Shown one piece after another: positions 7,846 through 16,281 of a stretch of DNA of 58,319 nt. Both the position numbers and the translations under genes were made by a program. The notes beneath the pieces were generated by a model. That model ran no database searches, had not been told where the DNA came from, and saw nothing but the letters and a program-made list of their open reading frames with translations. The stretch comes from JBNKHH01 sp050290245. GTDB taxonomy: Bacteria > Pseudomonadota > Alphaproteobacteria > Rhodobacterales > Rhodobacteraceae. Location of the stretch: NCBI GenBank assembly GCA_050290245.1, contig JBNKHH010000041.1, positions 1 through 58,319 of the forward strand. Reading direction: 5' to 3'. Each line of letters starts with the position of its first letter. Positions within the stretch are counted from its first letter, which is position 1.

Positions 7846-8166
7846 CAACGGGCCTCATTACGGACATTAGCGCAGCCGCAGCGAAGTGGCGCTTCGTCCC
7901 GCAAAGCGGACACCGAAAAACATCCGGCCCCCTTTGGCCAGCCTTCCGCCCCCTTCGCGAACTCCTTGCCAGAGCCCTAACGCTTCACCCCCTCTGGCCG
8001 CGCTTTGGCGGCCACCCGGTATGTCGACTTTGCGGCTCTGCTGCATCGAGTTTGCTGAAGGCACGCGCCTTCAGGCCCAGGCCTGCCGACACCTGGGCGC
8101 GTAATGACTAAACACCCGCGCGAAACGGATCGTGCATTTCGCGGATTGAACCCCTAGATATGTCGG
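7846..8166. other. Gene-free stretch upstream of rppH
   Basis: I see no convincing gene, RNA or terminator in these 321 bases. Short frames exist on both strands but lack ribosome sites and natural composition. A partial inverted repeat GGCCCAGGCC...CCTGGGC lies near 8075-8100. GC is high again here, unlike the DUF4279 gene to its left. Confidence 0.5.
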
Positions 8167-8646
8167 ATGAACAGCACACTCCCCTATCGCCCTTGCGTGG
8201 GCGTCGTTCTCGTCAATCCCAAGGGCCGGATTTTTACCGGCGAGAGGACCGATACGCCCGGCGCCTGGCAGATGCCGCAGGGCGGGATCGACGAGGGTGA
8301 AACTCCTGAAGTTGCTGCGCTTCGCGAGCTTGAGGAGGAAACGGGCGTCTCGCCCGGTTTGGTCACGGTCGAGGCCGAGACCGACGGCTGGATCCGCTAT
8401 GATCTGCCCGATCATCTGATCGGCAAAGTCTGGAAGGGGCGCTATCGGGGACAGGAGCAGAAATGGGTCCTTCTGCGTTTTCAGGGCAGCGACTCCGACA
8501 TTGATATCGCCAAGCATCACAAGGAGTTTGGCCGCTGGCGCTGGTCCTCCGCCGATGAAGTTCTTGAAAACATTGTGCCTTTCAAACGCTCTGTCTACGA
8601 TCAGGTCATCGCCGCATTCCGCGACCGGCTGGAGCGGGGGGCATGA
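8167..8646 (+). CDS. rppH: RNA pyrophosphohydrolase (Nudix)
   Basis: This 159-residue Nudix hydrolase removes pyrophosphate from the 5' end of triphosphorylated RNA and so triggers decay. The complete Nudix box runs from residues 39 to 61 (GGIDEGETPEVAALRELEEE then TGV). The N-terminal YRPCVGVVLVN and the later QKWVLLRF segment are typical of RppH/NudH. Its stop overlaps the start of the next gene by 4 nt. Confidence 0.93.
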   Translation: MNSTLPYRPCVGVVLVNPKGRIFTGERTDTPGAWQMPQGGIDEGETPEVAALRELEEETGVSPGLVTVEAETDGWIRYDLPDHLIGKVWKGRYRGQEQKWVLLRFQGSDSDIDIAKHHKEFGRWRWSSADEVLENIVPFKRSVYDQVIAAFRDRLERGA

Positions 8647-9128
8647 AATACGCATTAACCGTTGCAGCCGCTATTGCCTCTGTCGCCACCCCGGCTCTGT
8701 CGCTCTCCTGCCTGCGCCCTGATGTGGTGCGCATGTACGAAGAAATCCGCGATGCCGAGGCCAGCTATTGGCTGCTCAAGGGGCGGATCACCCCGCTCGA
8801 GTCTGTCGCGCTGCCGCGAAAAAACGCGCAAGGTCAATATGATGACGACGCCCGCGCCACGACCGCCATCCGCTTTGCTGGCCTCGGTCTCAGCACCGAC
8901 GGCACCTACAAACCCTTCGCGCAAGAGATGGCCATGACCGTTGAATGCGTCTCGATCTGGTGTGGCGATGCTCCGATGGACGCCGAGGTTTTTGCTGCTG
9001 TCGAACTCACCGTGAGCGGCCCGGAACTGACCATCGGCCCCTGTCCATGGTACGCCATTCCCGTTACCGACGACGGCGAGGCCCGGCTGTTGTCCTGCAT
9101 TCGCGACGGCGACTGCCGCTATGACTGA
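8643..9128 (+). CDS. Uncharacterised exported protein
   Basis: The 161-residue product has a signal peptide (about 20 residues, ending near PALSLS). The mature part contains several Cys (SCLRPD, VECVSIWCGD, GPCPWY, LSCIRDGDC), which suggests disulfides in the periplasm. I recognise no family. The start overlaps the rppH stop as ATGA, so translation is coupled, though a functional link to RNA decay is not evident. Confidence 0.75.
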   Translation: MKYALTVAAAIASVATPALSLSCLRPDVVRMYEEIRDAEASYWLLKGRITPLESVALPRKNAQGQYDDDARATTAIRFAGLGLSTDGTYKPFAQEMAMTVECVSIWCGDAPMDAEVFAAVELTVSGPELTIGPCPWYAIPVTDDGEARLLSCIRDGDCRYD

Positions 9129-9130
9129 AA

Positions 9131-9793
9131 TCAGACCGACAGCGCCAGTACCCGGCTGATTTCATTGAACGATCTTCCTGACTGCGCGCGCCATGCGTTG
9201 AATGCATCCTGCACTGCCAGCAGCGCCTTTTTCGAAGTCGGAGGCTTGTCAACCACGCCCTCGGCCACCAGCCGCCCCACCACATCGCGCGACAGGATAA
9301 AGGCATCCTTGCCCATGACGCGCAGGACATACTGCCCGGTGATCCCGCCCAATCGGGCGCCACGTTTCTTCAGCATCTCCAGCAGGCCGACGTAATCCTC
9401 GTCCGGCCAGTTCGCGATCACCGCGCCGATCCCACCATCCTTGCGCAATTCACTGATAAATATGGCATTGTCACGAACCGCTATGATCTTTGAACCGTTG
9501 CGCACAATGGCCTTGTCGGTCAAAAGCCGGTCCAGGTCCTCGTCGTTCATCATCGCGTTTCGATCCACATCAAAACCGTGGAACGCCGTCTCGAATCCAT
9601 CCCACTTCGCCTCGATGACCTTCCAGTTGAACCCGGACTGGAACACCGAGCGTGTCATCTGGGCCAGCCACCGGTCCTCGGGGACCGCGGTCAGCGCACT
9701 GACAGGTTTCGGTTTTTCCAACTGCTGTTCTATCGCGTCGGTCCCCGGATGCCGCTCGGCGGCTATTTCGAAAATCTCGTCGAATGTGCGCAT
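9131..9793 (-). CDS. DNA-3-methyladenine glycosylase I-like protein
   Basis: This 220-residue protein shares the Tag fold (FNWKVIEAKWDGFETAFHGF and IVRNGSKIIAVRDNA resemble Tag segments). It lacks the N-terminal and C-terminal Cys/His zinc ligands seen in the true Tag at 27709-28275. By family it may excise alkylated bases, but the missing zinc site means the substrate could differ. ATG at 9793 follows GGAGG; the frame extends to 9811 without a better site. It is convergent with the exported-protein gene and divergent from the methyltransferase. Confidence 0.75.
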   Translation of the reverse strand: MRTFDEIFEIAAERHPGTDAIEQQLEKPKPVSALTAVPEDRWLAQMTRSVFQSGFNWKVIEAKWDGFETAFHGFDVDRNAMMNDEDLDRLLTDKAIVRNGSKIIAVRDNAIFISELRKDGGIGAVIANWPDEDYVGLLEMLKKRGARLGGITGQYVLRVMGKDAFILSRDVVGRLVAEGVVDKPPTSKKALLAVQDAFNAWRAQSGRSFNEISRVLALSV

Positions 9794-9921
9794 TCCATCC
9801 TCCCTGGGCATCAGATCCTACCGCTCCGGCAGCTGCCTTGAAAAGGCATCTTCTGCGCAAATCCCTTGTGCGGCATTCGCTGGGGCTTCCCCTGCCGCTT
9901 TCCCCCGGCTAAACCGCCTGC

Positions 9922-10779
9922 ATGGGCAAGGAAAAGATCGATACACGCGCCATCGGCCTCGATGCAGGCCTCGGTTTCGTCAAATGGCTGACCGGAGCCG
10001 AGAACCTGCATTACGGCCTCTGGACGGGCCTCGAGCGGAACGCGGGCAACGCGGGCGCTGCCCAGGTGGCCTACACCGAAAAGCTGTTCGGCTATCTGCC
10101 TGCGGGGAAACTGAAAATCCTCGATATCGGCGGTGGTGCCGGCGAAACGGCCCGCAAGTTGATCGCCCTTGGCCACGAGGTCGATATCGTTGTGCCGTCG
10201 CCGCTTTTTGCCGAACGCTGCCGCACCAATGCGCCCGAGGCTACGGTCCACGAAATGATCTTCGAGGACTTCGAGGCCGACCGCCGTTTCGATCTCTGCC
10301 TGTTTTCTGAAAGCTTCCAGTACATCCCGCTGGATATCGCCCTTGGAAAGGCCCTCGACCTTCTGACGCCCGGCGGACACGTGCTGATCGCCGACTGCTT
10401 CCGCTCCGAGAATTTCGCTCCCGACGGCAAGTTGCGCATCGTCGGCGGCGGCCACCGGATTGGCGAATTCAGGGCTGCGCTGGATGGTCTTCCAGTTGCG
10501 GTTCAGGGCGAGGAAGATATCACCGAAGCCGTCGCTCCCTCGATCGATCTCGAACAGGCGTTGTTCCACGTGTTTGGCGCGGCCCTGACCCGGATCGACA
10601 CTGAGCTTCAGGACAAACGACCCAAGACGCGATGGCTGATCGCAAAGGTCATGAAAATGTTTATCGGGGAGCGTGGCCGCCGCCGTCTCGACACTCGCCT
10701 TCGCGGGAACGAGCGCACCAGCGAGATATTCACCCACAACAACCGTTACCTGATCGTTCTGCTCCGGAAGCAGGATTAA
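9922..10779 (+). CDS. Class I SAM-dependent methyltransferase
   Basis: This 285-residue protein carries motif I LDIGGGAGETARKL (around residue 70) and motif IV-like FDLCLFSESFQYIP, the hallmarks of Rossmann-fold methyltransferases. The N-terminal LHYGLW segment is seen in small-molecule or lipid methyltransferases, but the substrate cannot be read from sequence. Phe-Gln-Tyr replaces the Asn-Pro-Pro-Tyr motif of N-methyltransferases, which argues against an amino-methylating enzyme. An imperfect inverted repeat follows the stop codon. Confidence 0.75.
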   Translation: MGKEKIDTRAIGLDAGLGFVKWLTGAENLHYGLWTGLERNAGNAGAAQVAYTEKLFGYLPAGKLKILDIGGGAGETARKLIALGHEVDIVVPSPLFAERCRTNAPEATVHEMIFEDFEADRRFDLCLFSESFQYIPLDIALGKALDLLTPGGHVLIADCFRSENFAPDGKLRIVGGGHRIGEFRAALDGLPVAVQGEEDITEAVAPSIDLEQALFHVFGAALTRIDTELQDKRPKTRWLIAKVMKMFIGERGRRRLDTRLRGNERTSEIFTHNNRYLIVLLRKQD

Positions 10780-10783
10780 GAAC

Positions 10784-10848
10784 GTTCACGAGGACAAGGT
10801 TTGAACCTTTCGGGACGAGGGATTGGATGCCCCTTGGTCCCCGTGAAC
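10784..10848. repeat. Imperfect inverted repeat after the methyltransferase gene
   Basis: GTTCACGAGGACAAGG (10784-10799) pairs with CCTTGGTCCCCGTGAAC (10832-10848) around a 32-base loop, with one mismatch and one bulge. There is no U-run. It could stabilise the 3' end of the methyltransferase transcript or be a protein site. Confidence 0.5.
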
Positions 10849-11210
10849 GCCTACCATTACCCACCTACTCGCTAAAGGCACGCAGCGCCTCGGCGCCGAC
10901 TCATCAGGGCCGCAGTTCGCGGGAACATGTGACCGAGATAAGATTGCCCGCCGCCGCAAATCGGTTCTTCGCATGTGGCCCGCCTTGTGGCCACGCAGTT
11001 AACTTGGCCGACCGTGTGACCACAGGTCAATGCACGGAGACTAGCTGCCGTGATCTCATCGTGAAAGTTTCGGCTTTTGCGCAAATTCACGGCAAAACGA
11101 CTGGCTGGAGAAAAGAACAAAACATGAATATTGTGCAGCATGATGAAGATTCGCGCGATTACACAACCGGCGCTGCCCGACGTCGACAGTGCATCCAAGG
11201 GTGATGTGTC
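10849..11210 (+). promoter_or_regulatory. dnaE2 upstream region with LexA-like site
   Basis: No normal gene is visible here. GAAC, seven bases and GAAT at 11115-11129 differ by one base from the alphaproteobacterial SOS box GAAC-N7-GAAC. A 26-codon frame starts at ATG 11124 and ends at 11204, six bases before dnaE2; it lacks a well-placed ribosome site and may be chance. SOS control of the polymerase gene is therefore a reasonable inference, not a proven one. imuA and imuB, which usually precede dnaE2, are absent. Confidence 0.4.
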
Positions 11211-14200
11211 ATGAGTTTCGCAGAACTCAGTGCCACGTCGAATTTCACCTTTCTTACCGGCGCCTCTCATCCCGAGGAATATATCGACCGTGCCGCGCTC
11301 CTGGGGTTGTCGGCCATCGCCATCACGGACGAGAATTCGGTCGCGGGCATCGTGCGCGCCCATGCCCGCGTACGCGAGATTGCCCGCCAGGTGGACGAAC
11401 GCCTGACCGGCGAGCTGATCGGTCCGCCCGCACCCTGGTCGGTGCCTTCGCCGCCGGACGAGCGCTATCCGGGCGGCAGTCTTTATCTTGCTCGAAATAC
11501 GCAAAAATCTCCCGTTGCCGCCTTTGAAACGCGCGTGAAACCTCCGCCGCTGCCCACCGATGCCTCGGCCGCGATCCTGAACATCCCACGTTTGATTCCG
11601 GGGGCGCGCATCCTCCTTGAAACCGGCTTCTCGGTCACCGCGCTCCCGCGGGACCGCACCGCCTGGGGAGGGCTCTGCCGCCTGATCAGCCGGGGGCGTC
11701 TCAGGGCCGAAAAGGGCCACTGCCAGATCCGCATGGAGGACCTCATCGAATTCGGCGCAGGCCTCGCCCTTTTGATCCACCCGGAGACGGGCACAACGGG
11801 GCAGGGCGGTGTGATCGGCTGGCTGCCACAGGTGAAACGGCTGATGCGCTGCTTTCCTGAGGATTGCCACCTCCTCCTCGCCCCCCGCTACGACGGCCAG
11901 GATACCCGCCGCTTCGATCGCCTCGCGCAGATCGCCGCCGATCTCGGCCTGCTGACCGTGGCTTCGGCGACTCCGTTGATGCACCACGGCGCACGCCGCC
12001 GCCTGGCCGACGTGCTGACTGCCATCCGTACCGGGCGCAAGGTCGATCAGCTGGGCCGGGCGGCGCTGGCCAATGCCGAACAACGCCTGCGCTCCGAGGG
12101 CGAGTTGCGCCGCCTCCTTGGGCCCCACGCCGATGCTGTCAACCGCGCCGCCGACCTGGCAGACAGCCTCACCTTCTCGCTGGACGAGTTGCGCTATGAA
12201 TATCCCTCCGAGGTCGCGGGCGATGAAACCGCCGCTGCCCGGCTCAAGCGGCTGGCGCTCAAGGGGCTGAAATGGCGCTACCCGGCAGGCGCCCCCGATC
12301 ACGTCAGGAAACTCCTTGATCACGAACTTACCCTGATCGCCAAGCTGAAGTACGAACCCTATTTCCTGACGGTCCACGACATCGTCGCCTTTGCCCGATC
12401 CCGTGGCATCCTCTGCCAGGGTAGAGGGTCTGCGGCCAATTCGGTGGTCTGCTACTGCCTCGGCGTTACCTCGGTCAGCCCCGAGATCGGCACCATGGTT
12501 TTCGAACGCTTTGTCAGCGAGGCCCGCGACGAGCCCCCTGACATCGACGTCGATTTCGAGCACGAACGCCGTGAAGAGGTGATCCAGCACATCTACACCC
12601 GCTACGGCCGCCACCGCGCCGGCCTCTGCGCCACCGTGGTGCATTACCGCGGCAAACGCGCCATCCGCGAGGTCGGGCGCGCCATGGGCCTGACCGAAGA
12701 CACCATCGGCGCGATTTCCTCCCAGCTCTGGGGCTTCTTCGATACCTCTGGTATGGCCGACCAGCAGCTTCGCGAAATCGGCCTCGACCCGACAGACAAA
12801 CGCCTTGCTTTGACCCTGAAACTGATCTTTGAAATCCAGGGCTTCCCGAGACACCTCAGCCAGCACGTCGGCGGCTTCGTCATCACCGAGGGCCGCCTCG
12901 ACGAACTGGTTCCGATCGAAAACGCCACCATGGAGGACCGCACCGTCATCTGCTGGGACAAGGACGATATCGACGCTCTTGGCATCCTGAAAGTGGACGT
13001 TCTTGCCCTTGGCATGCTGTCCTGCATCCGCAAGGCATTCGGCCTGATCCAGATCCACCACCAAACCGACTATACCCTGGCAACACTTCCGCCCGAGGAC
13101 CCGGCCGTCTACGATATGCTTTGCAAGGCCGACAGCTTGGGCGTTTTCCAGGTCGAAAGCCGCGCCCAGATGAACTTCCTGCCCCGGATGAAGCCGCGCA
13201 CCTTCTACGACCTCGTCATCGAAACCGCGATCATCCGGCCGGGGCCGATCCAGGGCGACATGGTCCACCCCTTCATCCGGCGCCGGAACGGCGAAGAAAA
13301 GGTCGAATTTCCCTCCGACGAACTGGGCAAGGTTCTGGGCAAAACCCTCGGCGTGCCCCTGTTCCAGGAACAGGCGATGCAGATCGCCATCGTTGGCGCG
13401 GGCTTTACCCCCGAAGAGGCCGACCGCCTGCGCCGCTCGCTGGCCACTTTCAAGAAACACGGCAACGTGTCCGAGTTCCGCAACCGGTTCCTCAAGGGCA
13501 TGCGCGCCAACGGCTATGACGACGACTTTGCCGAGCGCTGTTTTTCCCAGATCGAGGGCTTTGGCTCCTACGGCTTCCCTGAAAGCCACGCCGCCAGCTT
13601 CGCCCTTCTGGTCTATGCCTCAAGCTGGCTCAAATGCCACCATCCGGGCATCTTCGCCTGCGCGCTCTTAAACTCCCAACCCATGGGGTTTTACGCCCCC
13701 GCCCAAATCGTCCGCGATGCCCGCGAACACGGGGTCGAGGTGCGCCCGCCCGACATCAACGCCTCGACCTGGGACAACACGATGGAGCCGGACAGCAAAG
13801 GCGGGTTGGCGCTCCGTCTCGGCTTCCGCCAGATCAAGTCCCTGCGCGAGGAAGAGGCGACGTGGATCGCGGCGGCCCGCGGCAACGGCTATACCACGGT
13901 CGAAGACGTCTGGCGCCGCGCGGGCGTCGAGCCGAAAACCCTGCGTACCCTGGCCGAGTCCGACGTCTTCGCCTCGCTTGGCATTGACCGGCGCAACGCG
14001 CTCTGGGCCGCCGTGGCCATCGGCTCGGTCAAACCCCTGCCGCTTTTCGCTGGCGACATCGACGGCGAGGGGGTCGAGGAAGGCCCCGTGCGCCTGCCCG
14101 AGATGACGGCGGGGGAGCATGTTGTCGAGGATTACGTCGCCATGCGCCTGACACTGCGGGCGCACCCGATGGCGTTTCTCAGACACCGGCTGACGCAGGG

Positions 14201-14324
14201 GGCTCCGCGGGTGGACGCAGGCCCGGCCAACGGCGACCGCAGCTTCGCGCGCGCCACGGGCCTGACCCGCACCGATGTCTGGGGCGCAAAGGGAGAGCCT
14301 GGGGCCAGTTACCGGCGGTCGTAG
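11211..14324 (+). CDS. dnaE2: Error-prone DNA polymerase DnaE2 (ImuC), C-terminally truncated
   Basis: The 1037-residue product has a PHP domain (residues 1-about 330), a C-family polymerase core with PDIDVDFEHERREEVIQHIY and RHLSQHVGGF, and a helix-hairpin-helix region. DnaE2 acts in SOS mutagenesis with ImuA and ImuB. After HPMAFLRHRL the sequence leaves the family. The OB-fold expected there (normally about 100 residues around a VAGLV-RQ-PGTA motif) is missing and replaced by about 40 unrelated residues ending at 14324. A repeat-rich border follows immediately, so a rearrangement is likely. An insert around residues 60-130 is Pro-rich, and its DNA at 11490-11513 vaguely resembles the dispersed repeat. 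The catalytic core looks complete, but full function is doubtful. Confidence 0.85.
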   Translation: MSFAELSATSNFTFLTGASHPEEYIDRAALLGLSAIAITDENSVAGIVRAHARVREIARQVDERLTGELIGPPAPWSVPSPPDERYPGGSLYLARNTQKSPVAAFETRVKPPPLPTDASAAILNIPRLIPGARILLETGFSVTALPRDRTAWGGLCRLISRGRLRAEKGHCQIRMEDLIEFGAGLALLIHPETGTTGQGGVIGWLPQVKRLMRCFPEDCHLLLAPRYDGQDTRRFDRLAQIAADLGLLTVASATPLMHHGARRRLADVLTAIRTGRKVDQLGRAALANAEQRLRSEGELRRLLGPHADAVNRAADLADSLTFSLDELRYEYPSEVAGDETAAARLKRLALKGLKWRYPAGAPDHVRKLLDHELTLIAKLKYEPYFLTVHDIVAFARSRGILCQGRGSAANSVVCYCLGVTSVSPEIGTMVFERFVSEARDEPPDIDVDFEHERREEVIQHIYTRYGRHRAGLCATVVHYRGKRAIREVGRAMGLTEDTIGAISSQLWGFFDTSGMADQQLREIGLDPTDKRLALTLKLIFEIQGFPRHLSQHVGGFVITEGRLDELVPIENATMEDRTVICWDKDDIDALGILKVDVLALGMLSCIRKAFGLIQIHHQTDYTLATLPPEDPAVYDMLCKADSLGVFQVESRAQMNFLPRMKPRTFYDLVIETAIIRPGPIQGDMVHPFIRRRNGEEKVEFPSDELGKVLGKTLGVPLFQEQAMQIAIVGAGFTPEEADRLRRSLATFKKHGNVSEFRNRFLKGMRANGYDDDFAERCFSQIEGFGSYGFPESHAASFALLVYASSWLKCHHPGIFACALLNSQPMGFYAPAQIVRDAREHGVEVRPPDINASTWDNTMEPDSKGGLALRLGFRQIKSLREEEATWIAAARGNGYTTVEDVWRRAGVEPKTLRTLAESDVFASLGIDRRNALWAAVAIGSVKPLPLFAGDIDGEGVEEGPVRLPEMTAGEHVVEDYVAMRLTLRAHPMAFLRHRLTQGAPRVDAGPANGDRSFARATGLTRTDVWGAKGEPGASYRRS

Positions 14325-14367
14325 CCCCCGAACGAACTGAGAAAGACATCGGCCAGTCCACCCATAA

Positions 14368-14421
14368 GGGCTTCGCCCTCGGGCCTTCGGGCCTCACCTG
14401 GGGTATTTTTTAAAGAAGAAG
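14368..14421. repeat. Dispersed GTATTTT-AAAGAAGAAG repeat, copy 2, with GGGCTTCGCCC hairpins
   Basis: GGGCTTCGCCC and GGCCTTCGGGCC mini-hairpins lead into GTATTTTTTAAAGAAGAAG (14403-14421). The last part is an inverted copy of 14461-14480, so the two can pair over a 39-base loop. The element sits just after the truncated end of dnaE2. Confidence 0.6.
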
Positions 14422-14460
14422 ACAGCCATGCCAGACCCAAACAATTTGACACAAATCGTC

Positions 14461-14510
14461 CTTCTTCTTTTGCGAAATACTCCGGGAAGCACGAGGGGCA
14501 GCCCCCCTCG
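14461..14510. repeat. Dispersed repeat, copy 3 (inverted), fused to a GAGGGG hairpin
   Basis: CTTCTTCTTTTGCGAAATAC (14461-14480) is followed by TCCGGGAAGCA and the stem CGAGGGG-CAGCC-CCCCTCG (14492-14510). The second half matches the element at 178-218 in sequence and order. The position between convergent genes suits a transcription stop. Confidence 0.6.
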
Positions 14511-14524
14511 TTAATCCAGCGGCG

Positions 14525-15052
14525 TCAGCCCGAGCAGCGGTTCTCGGCTTCTTCGATCATCGCCGTCGCGCCCAGAAGCGAGAACGTGTCCTTGGTCTGG
14601 GTGCCGCGCGCCGACCGCGCTGTGATCGTCGCATCGGCGCCGCGCTTGATAGCGGTCACGATCTTCTGGTCCTCGGCCGGGGTGGCGGGCCACGCATACT
14701 CACCCTCAGTGAACAATTCGAAGGTTGTGCCCCCGATGTCCAGCGTCACCGTGGAGCCGCTGGCAAAGGGATAGCCGCCGGTGAAGCTCACTTCACCGGA
14801 TACGCTTTGCGCCGGCCGATAGGTCACGAACAGCAGGATATCGCCCCGGCGCACCGACACGACCCGTCCGTCACGCGTGTTGACGGTCTCTTTCGGGGCC
14901 GTCACCGCCCAGCATTCCTTGGGGTCGTCGCCTTCGAAGACTGCCCAATCGGTTTCTGCCGCGACCCGGTTCGTTTCTTCTTGCGCCATGACCGGACCGC
15001 CTGCCGCTAAAACAAGCGCCGCAACTGTCGAGAGAATCCGTGCTGTAGTCAT
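14525..15052 (-). CDS. Invasion-associated locus B (IalB)-like exported protein
   Basis: The 175-residue protein has a signal peptide (MTTARILSTVAALVLAAGG, cut near VMAQ). The mature domain has DWAVFEGDDPKECWAVTAPK, a typical IalB-family start with one Cys that may pair with the Cys near the C-terminus (ENRCSG). These small periplasmic or outer-membrane proteins are widespread in alphaproteobacteria, and their biochemical role is unclear. ATG at 15052 is preferred over upstream in-frame codons because the signal peptide begins there. Confidence 0.78.
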   Translation of the reverse strand: MTTARILSTVAALVLAAGGPVMAQEETNRVAAETDWAVFEGDDPKECWAVTAPKETVNTRDGRVVSVRRGDILLFVTYRPAQSVSGEVSFTGGYPFASGSTVTLDIGGTTFELFTEGEYAWPATPAEDQKIVTAIKRGADATITARSARGTQTKDTFSLLGATAMIEEAENRCSG

Positions 15053-15210
15053 TGTCCTGCCTTTACCTCTGCCCGGCTGCCGCGGATCTTTGCCTGCGGT
15101 CTCCGGGTTGGAAATGCCCCTGTCCTTTGCAGATCCAATACCGTATCCGGGGCAGAGGATGGAAGCCCCCGCCGGCAGAAAATCGCCATGTCCCCTGGGA
15201 AGGAGCCAAT

Positions 15211-16206
15211 ATGACCGCCGCTGTGCCAATGGCCGAAATCTATCGCGCCCAGTTCCTGGAATCCGTGCACCTGGGTCACGCCGTACTGGTCCGCGCTTCT
15301 GGCGAGATCGTTCAGGCTTGGGGCGACCCCGCGCTCACGATGCTGCCCCGGTCCTCTGCCAAGATGCTCCAGGCGCTGCCTCTCGCCGAATCTACGGCAA
15401 GCCGCGGTCTCAGCACCGAGCAACTGGCCTTGGCCTGCGCCTCCCACTCGGGTGAGGCACGCCATGTGGTCCGCGTGGAAAGTTGGCTCACCGACCTTGG
15501 GCTTGGCGAAAGCGATCTTTGCTGCGGCCCCCAGGCTTCACGCGACAGGGCGCTCCGGCTCGAGATGATCCGCTCCGGCAAGCCGGTGACACGGCTTTTC
15601 AACAATTGTTCGGGCAAGCACGCTGGCTTTCTCTGTCTCACCCGGCACCTCGGAGCGGGGCCGGACTATGTCGATCCCGACCATCCGGTACAAAAGGCCG
15701 TCCGCGTGGCCTTTGAAGACATCTGCGGCGAGGACAGCCCCGGTTTCGGGATCGACGGCTGTTCGGCTCCGAATTTCGCAACCAGCCTCGCGGGTCTGGC
15801 CCGTGCGATGGCACGGTTCGCGGTCGCGGGGCAGGGCAGCGGTGTGCGGGACGCAGCGGCTTTGCGTTTGCGCGAGGCGATAATTGCCCACCCCGAACTG
15901 GTTGCCGGCGAAGGCCGGGCCTGCACCGAACTGATGATCGCTGCCAAGGGGCGTGCCGCGATCAAGACCGGGGCGGAGGGGGTTTATGTCGCCATCCTGC
16001 CCGACCTCGAACTGGGCCTGGCACTCAAGATCGCCGACGGTGCGACACGCGCGTCCGAAGTGGCGGTCGCCGCGATCCTGACCCGCCTAGGCGTGCTGGA
16101 TGCCGCCGACCCGGTTGTCGCGCGATACCTGAACCGGCCGATCCTGAACTGGGATGGCCTGGTCGTTGGCGCCGAACGCCCCGCACCCGGACTGCTGAAC
16201 GGCTGA
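15211..16206 (+). CDS. Rhizobial-type (class 3) L-asparaginase
   Basis: This 331-residue enzyme resembles the Rhizobium etli inducible asparaginase family, which hydrolyses asparagine to aspartate and ammonia. Residues known in that family are all present at almost the same positions: Ser48 and Lys51 in LPRSSAKML, Ser80 in CASHSGE, Cys133 and Lys136 in NNCSGKHAGF, and Cys184 in DGCSAPNF. The Cys/Lys set forms the zinc site in the R. etli enzyme. ATG at 15211 follows GGGAAGGAG. Confidence 0.85.
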   Translation: MTAAVPMAEIYRAQFLESVHLGHAVLVRASGEIVQAWGDPALTMLPRSSAKMLQALPLAESTASRGLSTEQLALACASHSGEARHVVRVESWLTDLGLGESDLCCGPQASRDRALRLEMIRSGKPVTRLFNNCSGKHAGFLCLTRHLGAGPDYVDPDHPVQKAVRVAFEDICGEDSPGFGIDGCSAPNFATSLAGLARAMARFAVAGQGSGVRDAAALRLREAIIAHPELVAGEGRACTELMIAAKGRAAIKTGAEGVYVAILPDLELGLALKIADGATRASEVAVAAILTRLGVLDAADPVVARYLNRPILNWDGLVVGAERPAPGLLNG

Positions 16207-16281
16207 ACCACTCTCGGCGCATTGCCCTTCGTGCCCGCGCAGGCTATGTCCGCCCGGACCGATTTTTTGGGGAAAGAAACC

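Noticed and set aside
10872..13589. 905-codon open frame on the minus strand
   Set aside because: It is the antisense shadow of dnaE2, whose polymerase motifs are on the plus strand; the minus product has unnatural composition.
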